Shown here one piece after another: positions 51,391-64,000 of a stretch of DNA of 64,000 bases. Location of the stretch: assembly GCA_009741485.1 (NCBI GenBank), contig CM019227.1, positions 14,122,669 to 14,186,668 on the forward strand, read 5' to 3'. Within the stretch, counting starts at the first letter, position 1. Each line of letters starts with the position of its first letter. Source of the DNA: Malurus cyaneus samueli (Eukaryota; Chordata; Aves; Passeriformes; Maluridae). The notes beneath the pieces were generated by a model. That model made no database searches and had not been told where the DNA came from. It saw nothing but the letters and a program-made list of their open reading frames with translations. The position numbers were made by a program, and so were the translations under genes.

Positions 51391-54300
51391 GAGAAGTCAA
51401 AACAAATTGTAAAAACAAAGGGAATCATTGAGTCAGAAATAAGCAGGAGAATATCCCAGGAAGTGTTTGCCTTATTTCTGATTTTTCCTCTGGGACTGAG
51501 CTCGACTGTTGCTGGACTTCCAGCCTGCCCTCCTACAGCCTGTTCTCAAGGCTTCAGTGGGGTACATTTGACTGAGAACTTACACCCTAGAGAAGAACAT
51601 CAAGTTTTCTGACAGCATTTGCAGTTGTAGGAGGAGTGAATCTGACTCCAAGAGCGATGCCAGCAAGATCTGACTCCTTTTCCACCCCTACCCCTCTCCC
51701 ACTGCATCTCCTCAGGGCGCTGTTTTTAGCGCCAGGGCTGGAATGGAGCATCAAATTCCCTCCTTGCTCACACCACTGAAATCAGCAGGGCTCTGTGTTT
51801 GTAACAGGAGGCTGAATTGGGTGGTCATTGCTCCTCTGGAAAATTATTTGGGTAATTTATTAGTTTTAGTAGCAGCGTGATGTACAAAACCTACACAGCT
51901 CGGCTCCTTAACTTCTGGAATTGTGCTGTTCTGTAATGTTGAGATCAGAACATAAAATGAACACTTAGCAGTTTAATTCACCATAAAGAAAGAACTTTAT
52001 TGTCATGAAACGTTCTTGTCGGAAATGTTGTTTCTTCTTCATTTAGCAAAAATAACAATACCCCAAGGGGAATGTAGAGTTGTGAGAATATAAGCTTCAG
52101 ACTTAAATAAATAATCCAAACCAAAAATAGTTCTTTACACTGATAGCTCAACTCCACAATGTAAAGGTGTTATTGGTAATACTAATTTTAAGACCAAATC
52201 TGGATGATAATTCAATGGCTCTTAAGAGTTCACATAAAACCAGATAATTGACATCCAGAGGGTGTCTGATTGGTCTTTATCCCATTCTTTCATTTTTCTG
52301 TCTGTGCAGTAATGCCTGTGCAGTAATGCACTATTTGAAGGAATTCTGATCAAGACAAAACAGAAATACAGAACCTAGAAGACTGGATCCATACTTGCCT
52401 CAACTACGGTCACTTGCACATGAAGTGGGCAAGAAATTTTATCAGCACTGCCCTAAGGTTCATCTTGGAGTCAAGTCTCTCTTGTGTGAAGCCATGGATA
52501 CCAAGAGAATCAATAACACAGTGCAAGTACTCAAAACCAGGGTGTGATCTCAGTATGCTCACGTCCAGATCTCTTTGTTCAATTGTAATGAAAAATATTT
52601 CAGTGGTGTTTTTCTGGAATGTACCTGAAAAAATGCACTCAGTGTTATTTAAAGCTGTATATTTATTTTTTTTTCCATTTGAATTATTAAATGCCTGAAA
52701 ATTTCTATGCTGTGCTGGTGGTTTTTTATATCACAGCAGTGTGTTTTTTCTATTGACCAACAAAAAAGTTATTCTCCATATTAAAGTATTTCTTTTCAAA
52801 AGACAAAGAAAGATGTTGTCTGCCTCTATTATGAGCAAATTAAGAGTAATGGCAAATGCTTGGCTTCATATGCTTATAGAAATTCATTGTTCTCCTCTTA
52901 TAACTGAGCCTTTTATTTTATAACAAACAAGGACAGTCATTGGTATTCCAGCAGTGAGGTTGCCTACCTTCTTAACTTCCACAGCATTCTTCTTAATTTA
53001 TGTGAAGCCTTCTGATAATCCTTGAAGGCCAAAATTAATTGCTGTCTGTTTTTCCAAACTCTTTTAGGGTCCAGATTCATAGCACTGTGATAAAGATTCC
53101 TTGCCCTTCTTCTTGACTGAAATATATCTATATTAGTCTGCAGGTTGACACTTAAGTAAATCATTTATATGCAAGGCTGAATATGCTAATTGTGGAATAA
53201 TTTTGAGACTCTTTCTCCTCGGCAAGATAATTATTTCAGTGTGCTTAAAAATATTTTAAAACAGAATTTCATGTGGAATTCCTATCCACCCTCAAAATTT
53301 TCTTTTAATATAGTATATTTTGACAGTTCTTGCATGGATAAGGATGTGGGGGTTTTAGCACAAGATAAACAGAATTTAACACATTACATCCCAGACAAAC
53401 AAAAGTCAAAAGTAGTTCTGTGGAGCAGATTTTATCTTTTGGGTCTTCCTGGTCTTTCCATGAAACAAATGCAGTTCTTCAAAATCAAGAAGGTGAGAAT
53501 GTCATGCCCAAGCAGCATGAACCATCTCCCAGATGGATTTTCCCAGTTAAAAGGACTACTCAGGAACAAATCAGCTCAACAATAAGTGAGTAACCACTAA
53601 GAAAGTGGTTTCTTTTAAAAGGTATTTCTTTGCTGTTTCCATTCCCTATACTACAAATAATCCCAGGGAAGTCACAACCCTTTAGCAGAGAAGTCTGTAG
53701 ATGCTCTAAGAGGCAGAGGAGGATCTGTCAGGCAAAGATGAGTCCCAAGACTAAGAGATGCCATAAACAACTCAAAGTGAGCCTTATTGCTACATTTTTT
53801 GTGACAGACAGAGCTTGCAGAATGCAGGGGTTTATGGTATGGGAACAGGACTGGATCCTAAACATATGGATTTAAATCAGGGAAGAAAAAACAAAGCACT
53901 GTAAGCAGATAAGAAATCTTGTTCCCCCAGATATTCATCATTATAATAAGGATTTTGAATAAAACAACATATTGGGCCATAAAGAATTAGAATTTATAAA
54001 TCAAAGTAGAATTCTGACTTCTGGCTCTAGGCAGATGCCCTTTGTTAACAGAGTACTGAACTTGTGATTACATGGACATGGTCTTGGGTTCAGATGTCAG
54101 CAGTGTTAACAGATGTGCACTACACAGACCTTAAAAAAATCTCCAGCTATCCTCACTGCATTGCAACAAAACCAGAGAGAGATGTCTCATTCCCATAAAG
54201 CTTCACAAAGCTCTCATTTCCTGCGAGACAGATTTCATTGTTCTGTCTTGCAGTAGCTTAAATTTTTCCGGTTTTCAGCAAATGAAATGCTTAGTCATCT

Positions 54301-55777
54301 GTCATGACCACATTTCATTTTAATGCATTTTTCCATGAGGTTTTTTTTTTTTCCAAATGGCCATGCTGGTCATATTTGTTGTCCTTCAATAGATTAAAAT
54401 TAGTTTATGATCAGGAGAAAATATGCTCCCAAGGAAATTTTAGAATGCAAAGTTAATGGAGTGTCCCAAAAGCCTCCAAGTGTCCTGTATAGTATCCATC
54501 AAGCAAACCCCAAAGGTTTTGTGCCGTTTTACTTCCAAATGATAAACAACTCCCTTGCCTCACACCATTCTGCCTAAGAGTTCTAAAACTTGTGCTGATT
54601 ACGGGTGCATTTTTCATCAGCTTCACATTGTCTTTCCAAAGTTCTTCAATAATTTTTTTCCCTGTGTGCTAAGCAATATGAATATTCATCCTGGTACTCG
54701 CAGCAAGGCTGGATATCTTTGAAGCAGCAGTCATTTACGACTGGCAGTGACAGGTATTACAACATTAAAATGGAAACACGATCGGTTTGATCTTGGCCAA
54801 CTTTGTTCTTTCCTTTGCAAGAGGCAGTGTGGACGTGCATCACTCCGTTGTACTCAACATTATCTGCTCTTGCTGCTCCCACAGTGCAAAATGTCTGTCC
54901 TGTCAGTACAGTAACAATAAGTTGATTATGTTCATTGTCACTCATTTAATTAACATCAGGTCTTGTTTTCATCTTGAAATTTTCTCTCTGTGTTATTTTC
55001 CTTTATATCAGTCTTGTTACAAATGGCAGCCCTTCTGCAGACAGAGTTTTCTTTATTTTCTCTTTTTTTCTCCTGTGTTTGTACTGCAGCAGCATAGAGG
55101 AAAACTGATTTGTGGCTTGGTGCCAAGACCCTCTTGTGTTACAAACAATGACAATGTATGGAGAGCTGAAATCTGTTCCCTGCATGTAGTGGTTTTCTTT
55201 GAAAGGCACAGGGTAAGACTTCTGATTTATTTAAATATTAGCTTCAGATTTATTTAAATATTTCCTAAGAATTTACAAGGTTGAAATTTCCAGAAGCAAT
55301 CAGTTTGGCTTAACTGCATCCCATCAAAGATCCCCATCAAATCCAACAGTGGATATATTAGATGTAAACCCAGAATAAACTGTTGAAAACATTATTCACT
55401 GATGCTATAAAGGAGTGAATTTTCTCAATATTCGAAATTATATCCAAATCCATTCTTTTCAAGATGAGAAAATTATGACCTATCCATGTTGTATGGAAAA
55501 AAACCCTCAAGCCTTACCACCATATATCTCAATTCTGTTTCTTACAGACAAGTGTCCCAGCTAATTGAGTCAAACTAGAAATGGATTCTCCACTTCTCCA
55601 TTTTTACTAAATCTTACAATTCTTTTTTCTAAGAATGCATACATGTTACATGGCTTGATCTGAGGAACAATAAAAGGGAAATTATATGTCATACAGAAAT
55701 GTGCAAAAATGTTTGTCAAAACATCAGCCAGTGTATTTGATCATACACTACCATTCAGAAAGCATGCCTTCCCAGTT
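51391..55777. other. Non-coding stretch, no gene recognised
   Basis: AT-rich. A two-copy repeat of TGTGCAGTAATGC lies at 52304-52330, and ATTTATTTAAATATT is doubled at 55219-55262. The part 54690-54960 is repeat-free and compositionally distinct (GGCAGTGACAGG, ACGATCGG, GTAACAATAAGTTGATTATG) and may be conserved. The longest frame (54787-55257) has no domain. Confidence 0.55.
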
Positions 55778-55833
55778 AAAAAAAAAATAAAAATAAAAAT
55801 AAAAAAAAAAATAAAAAAAAACAAAAAACAAAG
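55778..55833. repeat. A-rich simple repeat
   Basis: A run of A interrupted by single T and C bases, mostly (A)4-10-T units. It is plain low-complexity sequence. Confidence 0.9.
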
Positions 55834-58800
55834 GAAATTTCAATCTGGAGTATTCTTTTTAACCTTTTCTGGATTCTGGATTCACGAAAACCTTTTCAAA
55901 CAAGCAATGAATTTGCTTAGCAAGTAAATGAAGTACTTCAAGCTTACCTTCACTATAAGAAATTAGGCACAGTGAGCATTAGAATAAGTTCTTTTCTTCC
56001 TTTTCCTATAGTTAGCCAAGACATGGTTAGAACTAATGCTGCCTTACTCAAGTTGACTTTGGTTTTCCCTAACTTTGAAAAGTAATGAAGATTACCAAAA
56101 CCCTGAGGAATCCAATAAAAATTCTTTTGCTACAATTGTAAGGGTTTCCTATGCAGGATTAAAACCCCCAAAACCCTATAAATAAAAATTAAAGAAGCCA
56201 GTATCTAAAATACTCAATTTTTCAAGGCTCTTAATAAAATTAATGGAGAAAAGTCAATGCAATAGAAGGAAGATCAAATGGAAACATGATTAATTTCCAC
56301 AGGCATTAATATTCAGTGTGTATTTACAGAAAATAAGATATACCCAAAGTACATTTATAGTAGGACAATGTTTAAAACTCTCTGTGTTCACCACTGGGAA
56401 AAGAACAGGCAACAAGAGGGGCCAGTAGAGAAGAAACATTAGTTTGACACATTTCCAAGGCTTTAAAGGTCTGAACTGCAGCACTGCTTTCAGATTCAAG
56501 GAGAAGGCTCTAGATGCTGTCTTCCACATCAACTGCCCATTACCCTGTGAAATCTAAATATAGGCCCCATGTGACAAATAGATTTGACTCTAAAGAGAGC
56601 CAGGAGAAAATATCTATCAATCAATAAGTTTTACATGCAGTGTTTATACAGGTTCCAAAGCAATGAATATCCACAGGACAGTAAGGCTGTCCTGAAAAAA
56701 AGTACACTTTTTCTTTTTTTTTCACGGAAAAAGTGTAGCATAAATTTTCTTCTGATATTTCATGTCATTCTACTTATTGATTGCATAGCAAGTCTCATGA
56801 GCAAGCACAAAATTTTAATCAACTTCTGGACTCAATCCTGCCACCACAGACTTCAATGGAAATTGGATCAATCCCATTATCTACCATATGACTCCACAGG
56901 GCTTCCACAGGGAGAACCTCATTTCTAGCTCCAGCCCGCAGGGCCCCCAAGGCTACATTTAAAGCAGTGAGCAATGTGAATACCAACAAGCCTAAAATAG
57001 CATTAAATGTGTTTAAATAGGCCAAGATAATTTGGACAGCTACAAAAGCATAATCCTCACTGAAAGCCCACCAATATTTCCCACACATTTCTTACAGAAA
57101 ATAAGCTATAAAGCCCGGATGTGTTAAAAATATCTCACATGGCCTCCTCCTGGCCAGGAGCACGTCAATGGCTGAAAAAAATACCTGCTGATCCACTCAG
57201 GATGAAATTCAGACTCTTTTTGTCCCAGCAGTACAGACAGCAGAAGCTAAAGAACATCTTGTTCGGTGAGAAGTTCTACCTGTCTTGTTCCGTCGTGGTG
57301 CCATGACTGGCATTGCTAATCAGAGGCAGAACCTGCTGCAGCACATCACAACTTGGTTAGATCCTCAGCAGCAGTAAACTGGCAAAACATCCCCTCTGAG
57401 CCAGCTTTCCAGAGGGTTTTGGACCGTGGGAAGCCATGGTATTGAGATGGGCTCACCATACCAAAAATGGGGCTTCAAAAGGTCCTACTGTGACATCAGC
57501 TGGGCTGGGCTGGAGGGGGCACTTGCTGGAACCTTCTCTCCACAGCCCCAAAGGCCTCTGGCAACAGCTCCACTGCTGGCAGTGGACAGGTGGGGAGCCC
57601 CAGCACAGCATCTCCCAAACTCCCCAAATTCTTGGAGACCAATGTGGTGCTTGGGAAAATGTTTGGAGCTGGATGCAGGGGAAATGCAGTGTTTAACACC
57701 TGCTCTATTTGGTGACTACAGGAACGCACAAAAGAAAATATCTTCTCTCTACAAATCCCAAAAAATTAGCATATACCTGGTCAGTAAGCATCAGGCTGAG
57801 ACACAAAGTACCTTGACTGATCATTACATGACAACAGAAAAAAATGTTATTAGCAAACCTAATATCGAATGTTCTGAGTTGTTTTCTAACCAGTTAGTGA
57901 CAGCGCCACAAGAATAATTTAGAAGCCTAAGATCCACTGCCAGGTTCAGACCCTTCTGAAAATTAAGTGCTTTTGACAATTTTATTTCTTGTTCCAGTTT
58001 TCTGTAAGACTAAGCATGTAAAAGAATTTGAATTTTCAAGTTCTGGGACTATATAAACACCCAGGAATGAAATGTCCATAGGATGATTTGGACTAGTTTG
58101 TCTCTGCTGTCCTTGAAAGAAAAAAGGAACAGCTGTTTTGGCAGCTCCCATCTCCCTGGCAGCCAGACATTCCCCACAGAGCCTCCGCTCAACACCTGGG
58201 ACATCTAGAACTGCTGCCACCTCAACATGGCTAAAAAGGGCTGGTGTGGCACAACATCCCCACCTCAGGAACACCAGGCAGGTCGTAGGAGCTGGGGTGG
58301 TGTTGAGCTGCACAGAGAAATCCTCCTGGTCCCAAGCAGAGCATCCCAAACCCCGCTTGATGGGAAAGGGGCCATGCTCAGCAGCCACTGCTCATTACTC
58401 CAGATAATGGCTAGAATTAACTGAAACATTTTTGTAATACTCTTCAGGAACCTCATTCAATTTACCAATCCCTAGAAATTAATGGTATGAACTTGCATTA
58501 AATCAGTCTGTCATTAGCTTGGCTTTCTTTATGGCAACTCATTACGAGGCACTTCCTGCCAGCCAGAAGCCAAGAGAACGTCAGCAGACAGGAGCTAAAA
58601 AGCACCATGGTACATTAGCTTCCTGCAGAGCTCAGCTGCATCTCAGAGCATGTGACAGTCCCAAGGGATGATCACAGGGTGACAGACTGGGGACATCATG
58701 GCTGCAAACCCAGCTATAATCAGGATTTGCCCCACTTGGGACTTTTGAATGGGGTAATGTGGCCTTGCGTGTGGTGCTGTTGAAGATCAGTGCCTCAGTT

Positions 58801-59277
58801 ATCATAGGGACAAGGGGACCATCTGATACTGCCATCATCCAGTAGGGCTGTTCTCTCTCAAAATGCAGCTCAGAGGGATGAGAGTTTCACTATTTCTCAG
58901 TGCTGCAGAGAGGGGGACACAGACCCAAGTAAAGCCCTTTTGGGCTCTACTTTTGGGACTCCCTGCTGGCAGTCCCAGTGATTTCAGCAGGGATCCAGCC
59001 CGCACTTGTGGTTAAACCACCCTGAGCATTTGGGTAGTGGTGATCAAGGCCCTTGTTATTTGCAAGGGAAATTGCTCCAGAGAAACAGCCCAGTTCCTGG
59101 GGAGAGTTCTGCCTGGCTTTGGGAACATCCGGTCACACAAGACCACAGAAAGCAATTGAGCTTCATAGCACTTATGCTCCATACATGTGTACACATATGC
59201 ACCTACACATATAAACACAATTTTTCTAAAGAGGTATTTGTGTTGACATTCCAGAAAAAAAAGGGAAGAAAGAGTTT
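55834..59277. other. Non-coding stretch, no gene recognised
   Basis: No supported gene. The stretch 56820-56890 (CAATCCTGCC, GACTTCAATGGAAATTGGATCA) recalls words found in old amniote repeats but is too short to call. The patch 57430-57620 and 58130-58400 are GC-richer than their surroundings without any domain-bearing frame. Confidence 0.5.
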
Positions 59278-59299
59278 AAAAAAAAAAAAAAAAAAAAAA
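59278..59299. repeat. Poly-A tract, 22 bases
   Basis: A pure A run. No element body is recognised beside it. Confidence 0.9.
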
Positions 59300-59740
59300 G
59301 AGAAAACTAATTTTTAAGATCCACATAGCAGGAGATGTTGATTTTTCCTCTGCCTTCTAAAAGGAGCACACAAAGGGAGTTGAACACATCCTCAGTAACC
59401 AGCCTGCAACACAATTCAAATTGTTTGGATTTTCTTTCGAGGCTTGTAATTTTATTATTTATTATACACAGTGAAACTTCACTTACCCTAATGTCTTATC
59501 TGAAAAAAACACACTTGTTTGAAATGAGGTCATGTCTCTTGACATACATTAAGTGATGTGGAAAGCCCCCATTTATTCTAACACCATTTATCCATTTTAA
59601 TACCATTTGAATAAAGGAAGTTTTCCAATATGTCAGGCTCTTTTTTTTTTTTAACAAAACACAAAGTTAATTAAACCAAACTCTACAATATTTATGACTT
59701 TTTTTTGTAGCTCAGTGTGGTTTAGAAAGGTGATGTTAAT

Positions 59741-59762
59741 ATTGACATTAATTAACGTCAAT
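59741..59762. promoter_or_regulatory. 22-bp near-palindrome, homeodomain-type
   Basis: ATTGACATTAA is followed directly by TTAACGTCAAT. The arms pair at 10 of 11 positions. The centre TTAATTAA holds two overlapping TAAT cores in opposite orientation, as bound by paired-type and LIM-type homeodomain dimers. Confidence 0.4.
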
Positions 59763-60126
59763 CTTAATGTACTATTACATTAATAGGCTGGCATATCATT
59801 CAGCCTAAGGCAATGTACTGTGCTGCTCAAGCTATTTATAACAAAGTATTTTAAACAGCTTTGCCCCCCACTAAAAAAAAAAAAAAATCAATTTATACTA
59901 AATGTTGTTGCGGAATCAGATTCATCACCCTGGGGATTAAGAAAAAAAGAAAGACCAATTTAATGACAGGATTTAGTTCATTATTTATCTTCTAGCATGT
60001 AAATTATAGATTGCCATGAATTTTTCATCCTTTTGGTGCCCACTACCTAATTCATGCGAAAAACATAAGTCTGTGTTACAAAGAGCGAGCTCCCCAGCTC
60101 TGTGTACAAGGAACATCTCCTCTGCC

Positions 60127-60152
60127 TTTTGACAGATGATAATCTGTCAAAA
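60127..60152. promoter_or_regulatory. Perfect inverted repeat TTTTGACAGAT with 4-bp spacer
   Basis: The left arm TTTTGACAGAT (60127-60137), spacer GATA and right arm ATCTGTCAAAA (60142-60152) pair perfectly over 11 bp. TGACAG/CTGTCA is the core recognised by MEIS, PREP and TGIF proteins; two facing copies suggest dimer binding. It is too short and AU-rich at the ends to look like a terminator or a stable RNA hairpin gene. Confidence 0.4.
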
Positions 60153-60420
60153 TGAAAAATTAATGGAGGCTCCTTAATTCATCATCTTCTGCCTCTCTTC
60201 TATTAATGGCTTTTTTTTTTTTCTCCCCTATAACTTGCTTGCACTGAATAGAGCTGGTGGGTGGGGGGGGAGAAGATAAACAGGTCAGCTGACTGCTTCT
60301 GCTTGTGCAGGGCACCGTAATTCAGCTGATAGATGGATGACGTGGTATTTATTGAATGCATCGAGGAATCCTGTGGTTTCCAGCACACTCTGTGAGCACG
60401 CTGAGATAAAGCTCATACCA

Positions 60421-63400
60421 AATGTCTCACCACTCTCAGCTTGGTCACAAAGACAATTACTTTGTACAAATGATCATAAAGGAGTTGTGTGAACTAAGTG
60501 TGTTGTACTGCACACAGCTCAAGGCATCCATGGAGCAGTCAAGAGGAAGAATAATTAGGATTCAGCTTGATTATAAAATGCATCTGAAAACAAATCAATC
60601 CCTCTTGTAAACTAGCTTTGATGAAATAGTTTATGTTGTTGAACACTCCACTCCTCCCAGGGTCTTAGAGCACAAAAAAGCATTCGTCCACTGCAGAAAT
60701 ATGCCATTCTAATACACTGTCTAATTTCCCTAATCGCTGAAATCTAAAACCAGAAAGCTTCACCCAAGATTTTCTGCTTTTCCCATCATCTGCTTTTGCA
60801 TGTCTGATGCTTTACTACAGTTGTGACAGGATAAAGCCCAGGAAAACCATGCCTCATCACAACCAGGGCACTCTGACAGTCACATGACGTGATTGTTAAG
60901 GACAGAAGAGCTTTATGGAAATGGATCAGCCTGCAAGTGAAATGAATATTTGCTAGGAGTAGCACAGGGGATTATAATAACAGAAAAGCATTTCCTTTTA
61001 TGAAGCACATGCAGTGCATATCCATACATGCTTTGACAGAATCATTTTATGCTGTGGAAATCCCTACTCAAACATCCATTTTGAACACTACTGTAACATT
61101 GTGGGCTAACTCCAGAGCCATTTCACAGAAAATAAAAAAAAACAACATAGCCTGACTCTGTGTCAAGCTGAGTGGTACTTTTTAAATTAACTTCTGAACC
61201 AGTAACCTGCGAAACCCAGCAGGAATTAACAATCTCTCACATATTCAATTTAACCTGCAGCCAAATAGGACCATTTTCATTGAGAACTCTCTGTTCCTCA
61301 CAGAACAGTATAAATATTACAAACAAATTCATTTATCACAATTGCTAGAATATGATCGTGGCATGGTAGCCTGGCTATGTCTCCCTGATGCAGATGGCAA
61401 GATACCCAGTGAATGCACAAGGAAGCCTTGACTCACATTTTGCAGCTTGATCAAACCAAGACTGCTTCATTTTGGTAGAATCAGCCTGAAACTAAAAAGT
61501 CTTGGCCTGGCATGTACTGAACCATGCTTACTGCAGCTACAGCTGCATGTCTTTGGCACTAAATACAACAAAACAATATCTCTTTCCTCCTGTGATGGGG
61601 AAAGTAAAATTGGTACTTTATGATTTTTTCAAAATAATTCCTTTTTTTGGTAAAATGTCTTGGTTAAATTAGTAACTTCAAGAGATCTTTCAAGCTCCCA
61701 AAATAAAACCATAAAAACATGACAAATATTGAAAGAATTCTGATCTCTCCTAAGGGAAACAGAACTAGTTTATCACTACCAAACAGCTTTGAAAATTAAT
61801 TGACTTTGCACATTCAAAAATGGTTGCAAAGCAACACATCTTCACAAGAGTTGCAGGACAGGGGATCTGGTACAAGAAACCTCTGGCATCAAAGCTCATC
61901 AGGAACTGCAGCCTCCATACAATGAGCTGGTCCCTATCTGCTTAATGCGCCATGTTACAGGAACCACCATTAAAAAAAAAAAACCCACCCAAACAAAAAA
62001 GTTAATTGTTCCACTTTTCTATACAAGTCCTCAAAAACATCCAACAGCATTCAAGCCTGGAATATTATAACTTGGTAAACTCTTATCAAGTGCAAGGAGA
62101 TGAAATTTTTATTGCTGCTCTCCATGCTGTATTTGGCTTGGAAACCAAACACCTTTCTCCAATAAAACGTCTACCTGCTATTCACCTAACCTGGTTATTA
62201 TTTCCTAATGAAGCCCTGCCATACAGTTAAGATTGTACCCATGCAGCACAGATATTTACCTTTAAATACTTGATGATGGAGGATAATGCAAAGGGGAACA
62301 ACAGAATCATATTCCTACCTGTCACAGGTCATAAAAGGAGCCTCCAACAACTTCTCTTGTGATCAAGTATTAAATCCTTCAGATACCTAAAAATTATTAT
62401 GCTGATATGGCTGTTAAGGTCAAGGTTTAAAGTATAATGTGGATCTTAGAAGAAATCCTAGTGATTGATGTAACACATCAGACACTTACCTTGAAAAAGG
62501 TATTATTCCGCTGCCTCCACAAGAAGATTAAAAGTGGGGGAAAAAGAAGTTGAAGAAGTGGTTAAATGACGAGTGGTTGTTCTCAGTGGTCAATGTTGCA
62601 ATGAAATTACTGTAAAAAATAGCTACTGATATTGAAACTTGCCTGCAACATCTTCTGATCCCTCTAATACATGTCCTCCAGGCAGCAGTTCTCTCCTCAC
62701 CTCAGTAACCTTGTTACACCAGCTGGTTTCAAATATTAGCAATTTTCAAAATCATGTCTGAAAGATGTTTTCTGTAAACTCTGCACGTGAAGTTTCTGAA
62801 ACTTTCTGACAGTGAATCAGGCTTTATTTTCATTTGCTTGGAGCTCAAGTTACTTGCACACAAATTGCTCCTTTTTGTTTCTGAAATTGTATCTCATTAG
62901 TTTTAATGGTTGCAGAGAGCTTGTGACCACCAAGCTTTTAAACAGCATTAAGATAATGACAACATTGAAAAGTGGGCAGAATTTTGAAGAAGATAAGCTA
63001 CAGAAAAGTGGGATGAACCATGCTTTGCTGAAGTCTCAGCAAAGGGTTTTTTCCAGCCTGGGGTTTTTCCATAGCCAGTGCTTAGTAACATATCAATTTA
63101 TACCGAAGCTCCACTGCTTTATCAATAGCCCATCTTCTACTTACAACAATAATATTATATATGTTATATAAGCTGCTTCATCATCAAGCCAATTACAGAA
63201 CATTGATGTTGTACAGATGATTTGCCCTAATTCTAGAGAGTTACAGTTCAGAACGTTATCACTTTCACTGTAGCACAGAAAAGAACAGACAAGGAGAAGC
63301 CCTAGAATCTCCACAGTTGATGCTGTTCTGGTGTAACCCTGGGCTCAGAATGGCAGTAGGAAAACCTGATCCCCCTCCTCAGCAGCCTCCTCTGTCACAT

Positions 63401-64000
63401 TCTCACCCACAGAAAGATGGGGGGACAACAGAAACATCTGCTCCTTGTTGCTTTGTTTACTCCTAGAAACACAAAAGCATAACAAAAAAAATAATTAAGA
63501 GGAAAAAATCTTCAATTCATATGACTGGAAAAAATCCATTTCAGATGCATAGATTCAAGTGAATGAGGCACTGAAAATAAGTCCCTAGACAATGTGCTTT
63601 TCAGCAGCAAATTCACTTTCTCCAGGTACTGGATGGAGTTCAAAAGAATGAACTTGAAATTAAGCAGGAGAGGCTGGGGAAAAGCAAGAGCTTTGGTATC
63701 CATAGGAAACCCGACTAAAGGTTGTATCAGTTTAGGTTTTTGCTGCTCTAACACCAAAGCATTACCAGACAAATTGTTTGACATTAATATTTAGGGTCCT
63801 TTACACCACTTTTGTTACACAGCGACATAAAAACAGCTCTTAAAGCCCCTTGAGGTCTGTTCCTTCCAGGTTACCTTTGTTCATACCTGCCCGTGCCCTC
63901 ACTGCAGCTAATCCTGATTTACAGCTGTGTCAGTGAGAGCTGGATCATGCCCTCTCCAGAATCAGAATACAACCATGTTGTAGCCACAAGATGTGTTTAC
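60421..64000. other. Non-coding stretch to window end, no gene recognised
   Basis: AT-rich sequence with short A runs (61134-61143, 61973-61983). No transposon, RNA gene or supported coding region is seen, and all frames are short and without domains. Confidence 0.55.

Larger units (their letters stand above)
59690..60420. promoter_or_regulatory. Possible regulatory block with two palindromes
   Basis: A repeat-poor, AT-rich block has a dense set of TAAT/ATTA words (59738-59786), a 22-bp near-palindrome centred on TTAATTAA and, about 390 bp further right, an 11-bp perfect inverted repeat of TTTTGACAGAT. Short homopolymers (A at 59872-59887, T near 60211, G near 60263) interrupt it. The motif types suit homeodomain and TALE-homeodomain (MEIS/TGIF/PBX) factors. 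No promoter or transcript can be shown. Confidence 0.3.

Noticed and set aside
54787..55257. Plus-strand 156-codon Cys/Phe-rich frame
   Set aside because: The composition follows T-rich DNA; no domain, and neighbouring frames are equally featureless.
1..64000. CRISPR array, tRNA, rRNA or endogenous retrovirus
   Set aside because: The only regular arrays are minisatellites without spacers. No cloverleaf, rRNA core or paired LTRs with retroviral frames were seen by eye.

Overview
The window looks like vertebrate, most probably bird, non-coding DNA. Evidence: a clear CR1 LINE 3' end on the + strand (about 24180-24668), a much older CR1/L3-like LINE (about 50540-51390), a few ancient SINE/MITE relics, long A/T tracts, few repeats overall and no compact gene order. 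I find no gene that I can name. No rRNA, tRNA, CRISPR array or bacterial-type operon is visible. Nearly all open frames are short, unspliced and without recognisable domains.

Left third (1-22456): a direct tandem array of a roughly 8.4-9.2 kb unit. Unit 1 is 1-9171 (left edge clipped by the window), unit 2 is 9172-17566, and unit 3 is 17567-22075, cut off by a 25-N gap (22076-22100). Each unit holds the same minisatellite (period about 22 bp, purine/G-rich on +): about 8 copies in unit 1, about 57 in unit 2 and about 46 in unit 3. Each also has a small minus-strand open frame with a plausible splice acceptor, which is the only weak protein-coding candidate. Units 1 and 2 also differ by a structural replacement: 2.07 kb in unit 1 against 0.22 kb in unit 2. 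Just right of the gap, a 260-bp step duplication mixes array and flanking sequence.

Unit 2 is peculiar. At many positions where units 1 and 3 carry different bases, unit 2 has no base at all. This is the signature of a consensus built from a mixture of two read populations. Unit 2, and perhaps the unit count, may therefore be partly an assembly product, although units 1 and 3 show that at least two versions exist.

Right two thirds (22457-64000): gene-desert-like or intronic DNA. It holds the CR1 insertion, a palindromic MITE relic (34327-34436), a 12-bp minisatellite (35928-36017), an old SINE/LINE tail (about 36450-36580), the old LINE, several homopolymers and a few AT-rich, repeat-free blocks that may be regulatory. 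The most distinctive block is 59690-60420, with two palindromes built from homeodomain-type and TALE-type (TGACAG) motifs.

I did not find a convincing new gene system. The best leads are the macrosatellite-like array with its switch-region-like minisatellite, the consensus drop-out pattern in unit 2, and the double-palindrome block near 60 kb.
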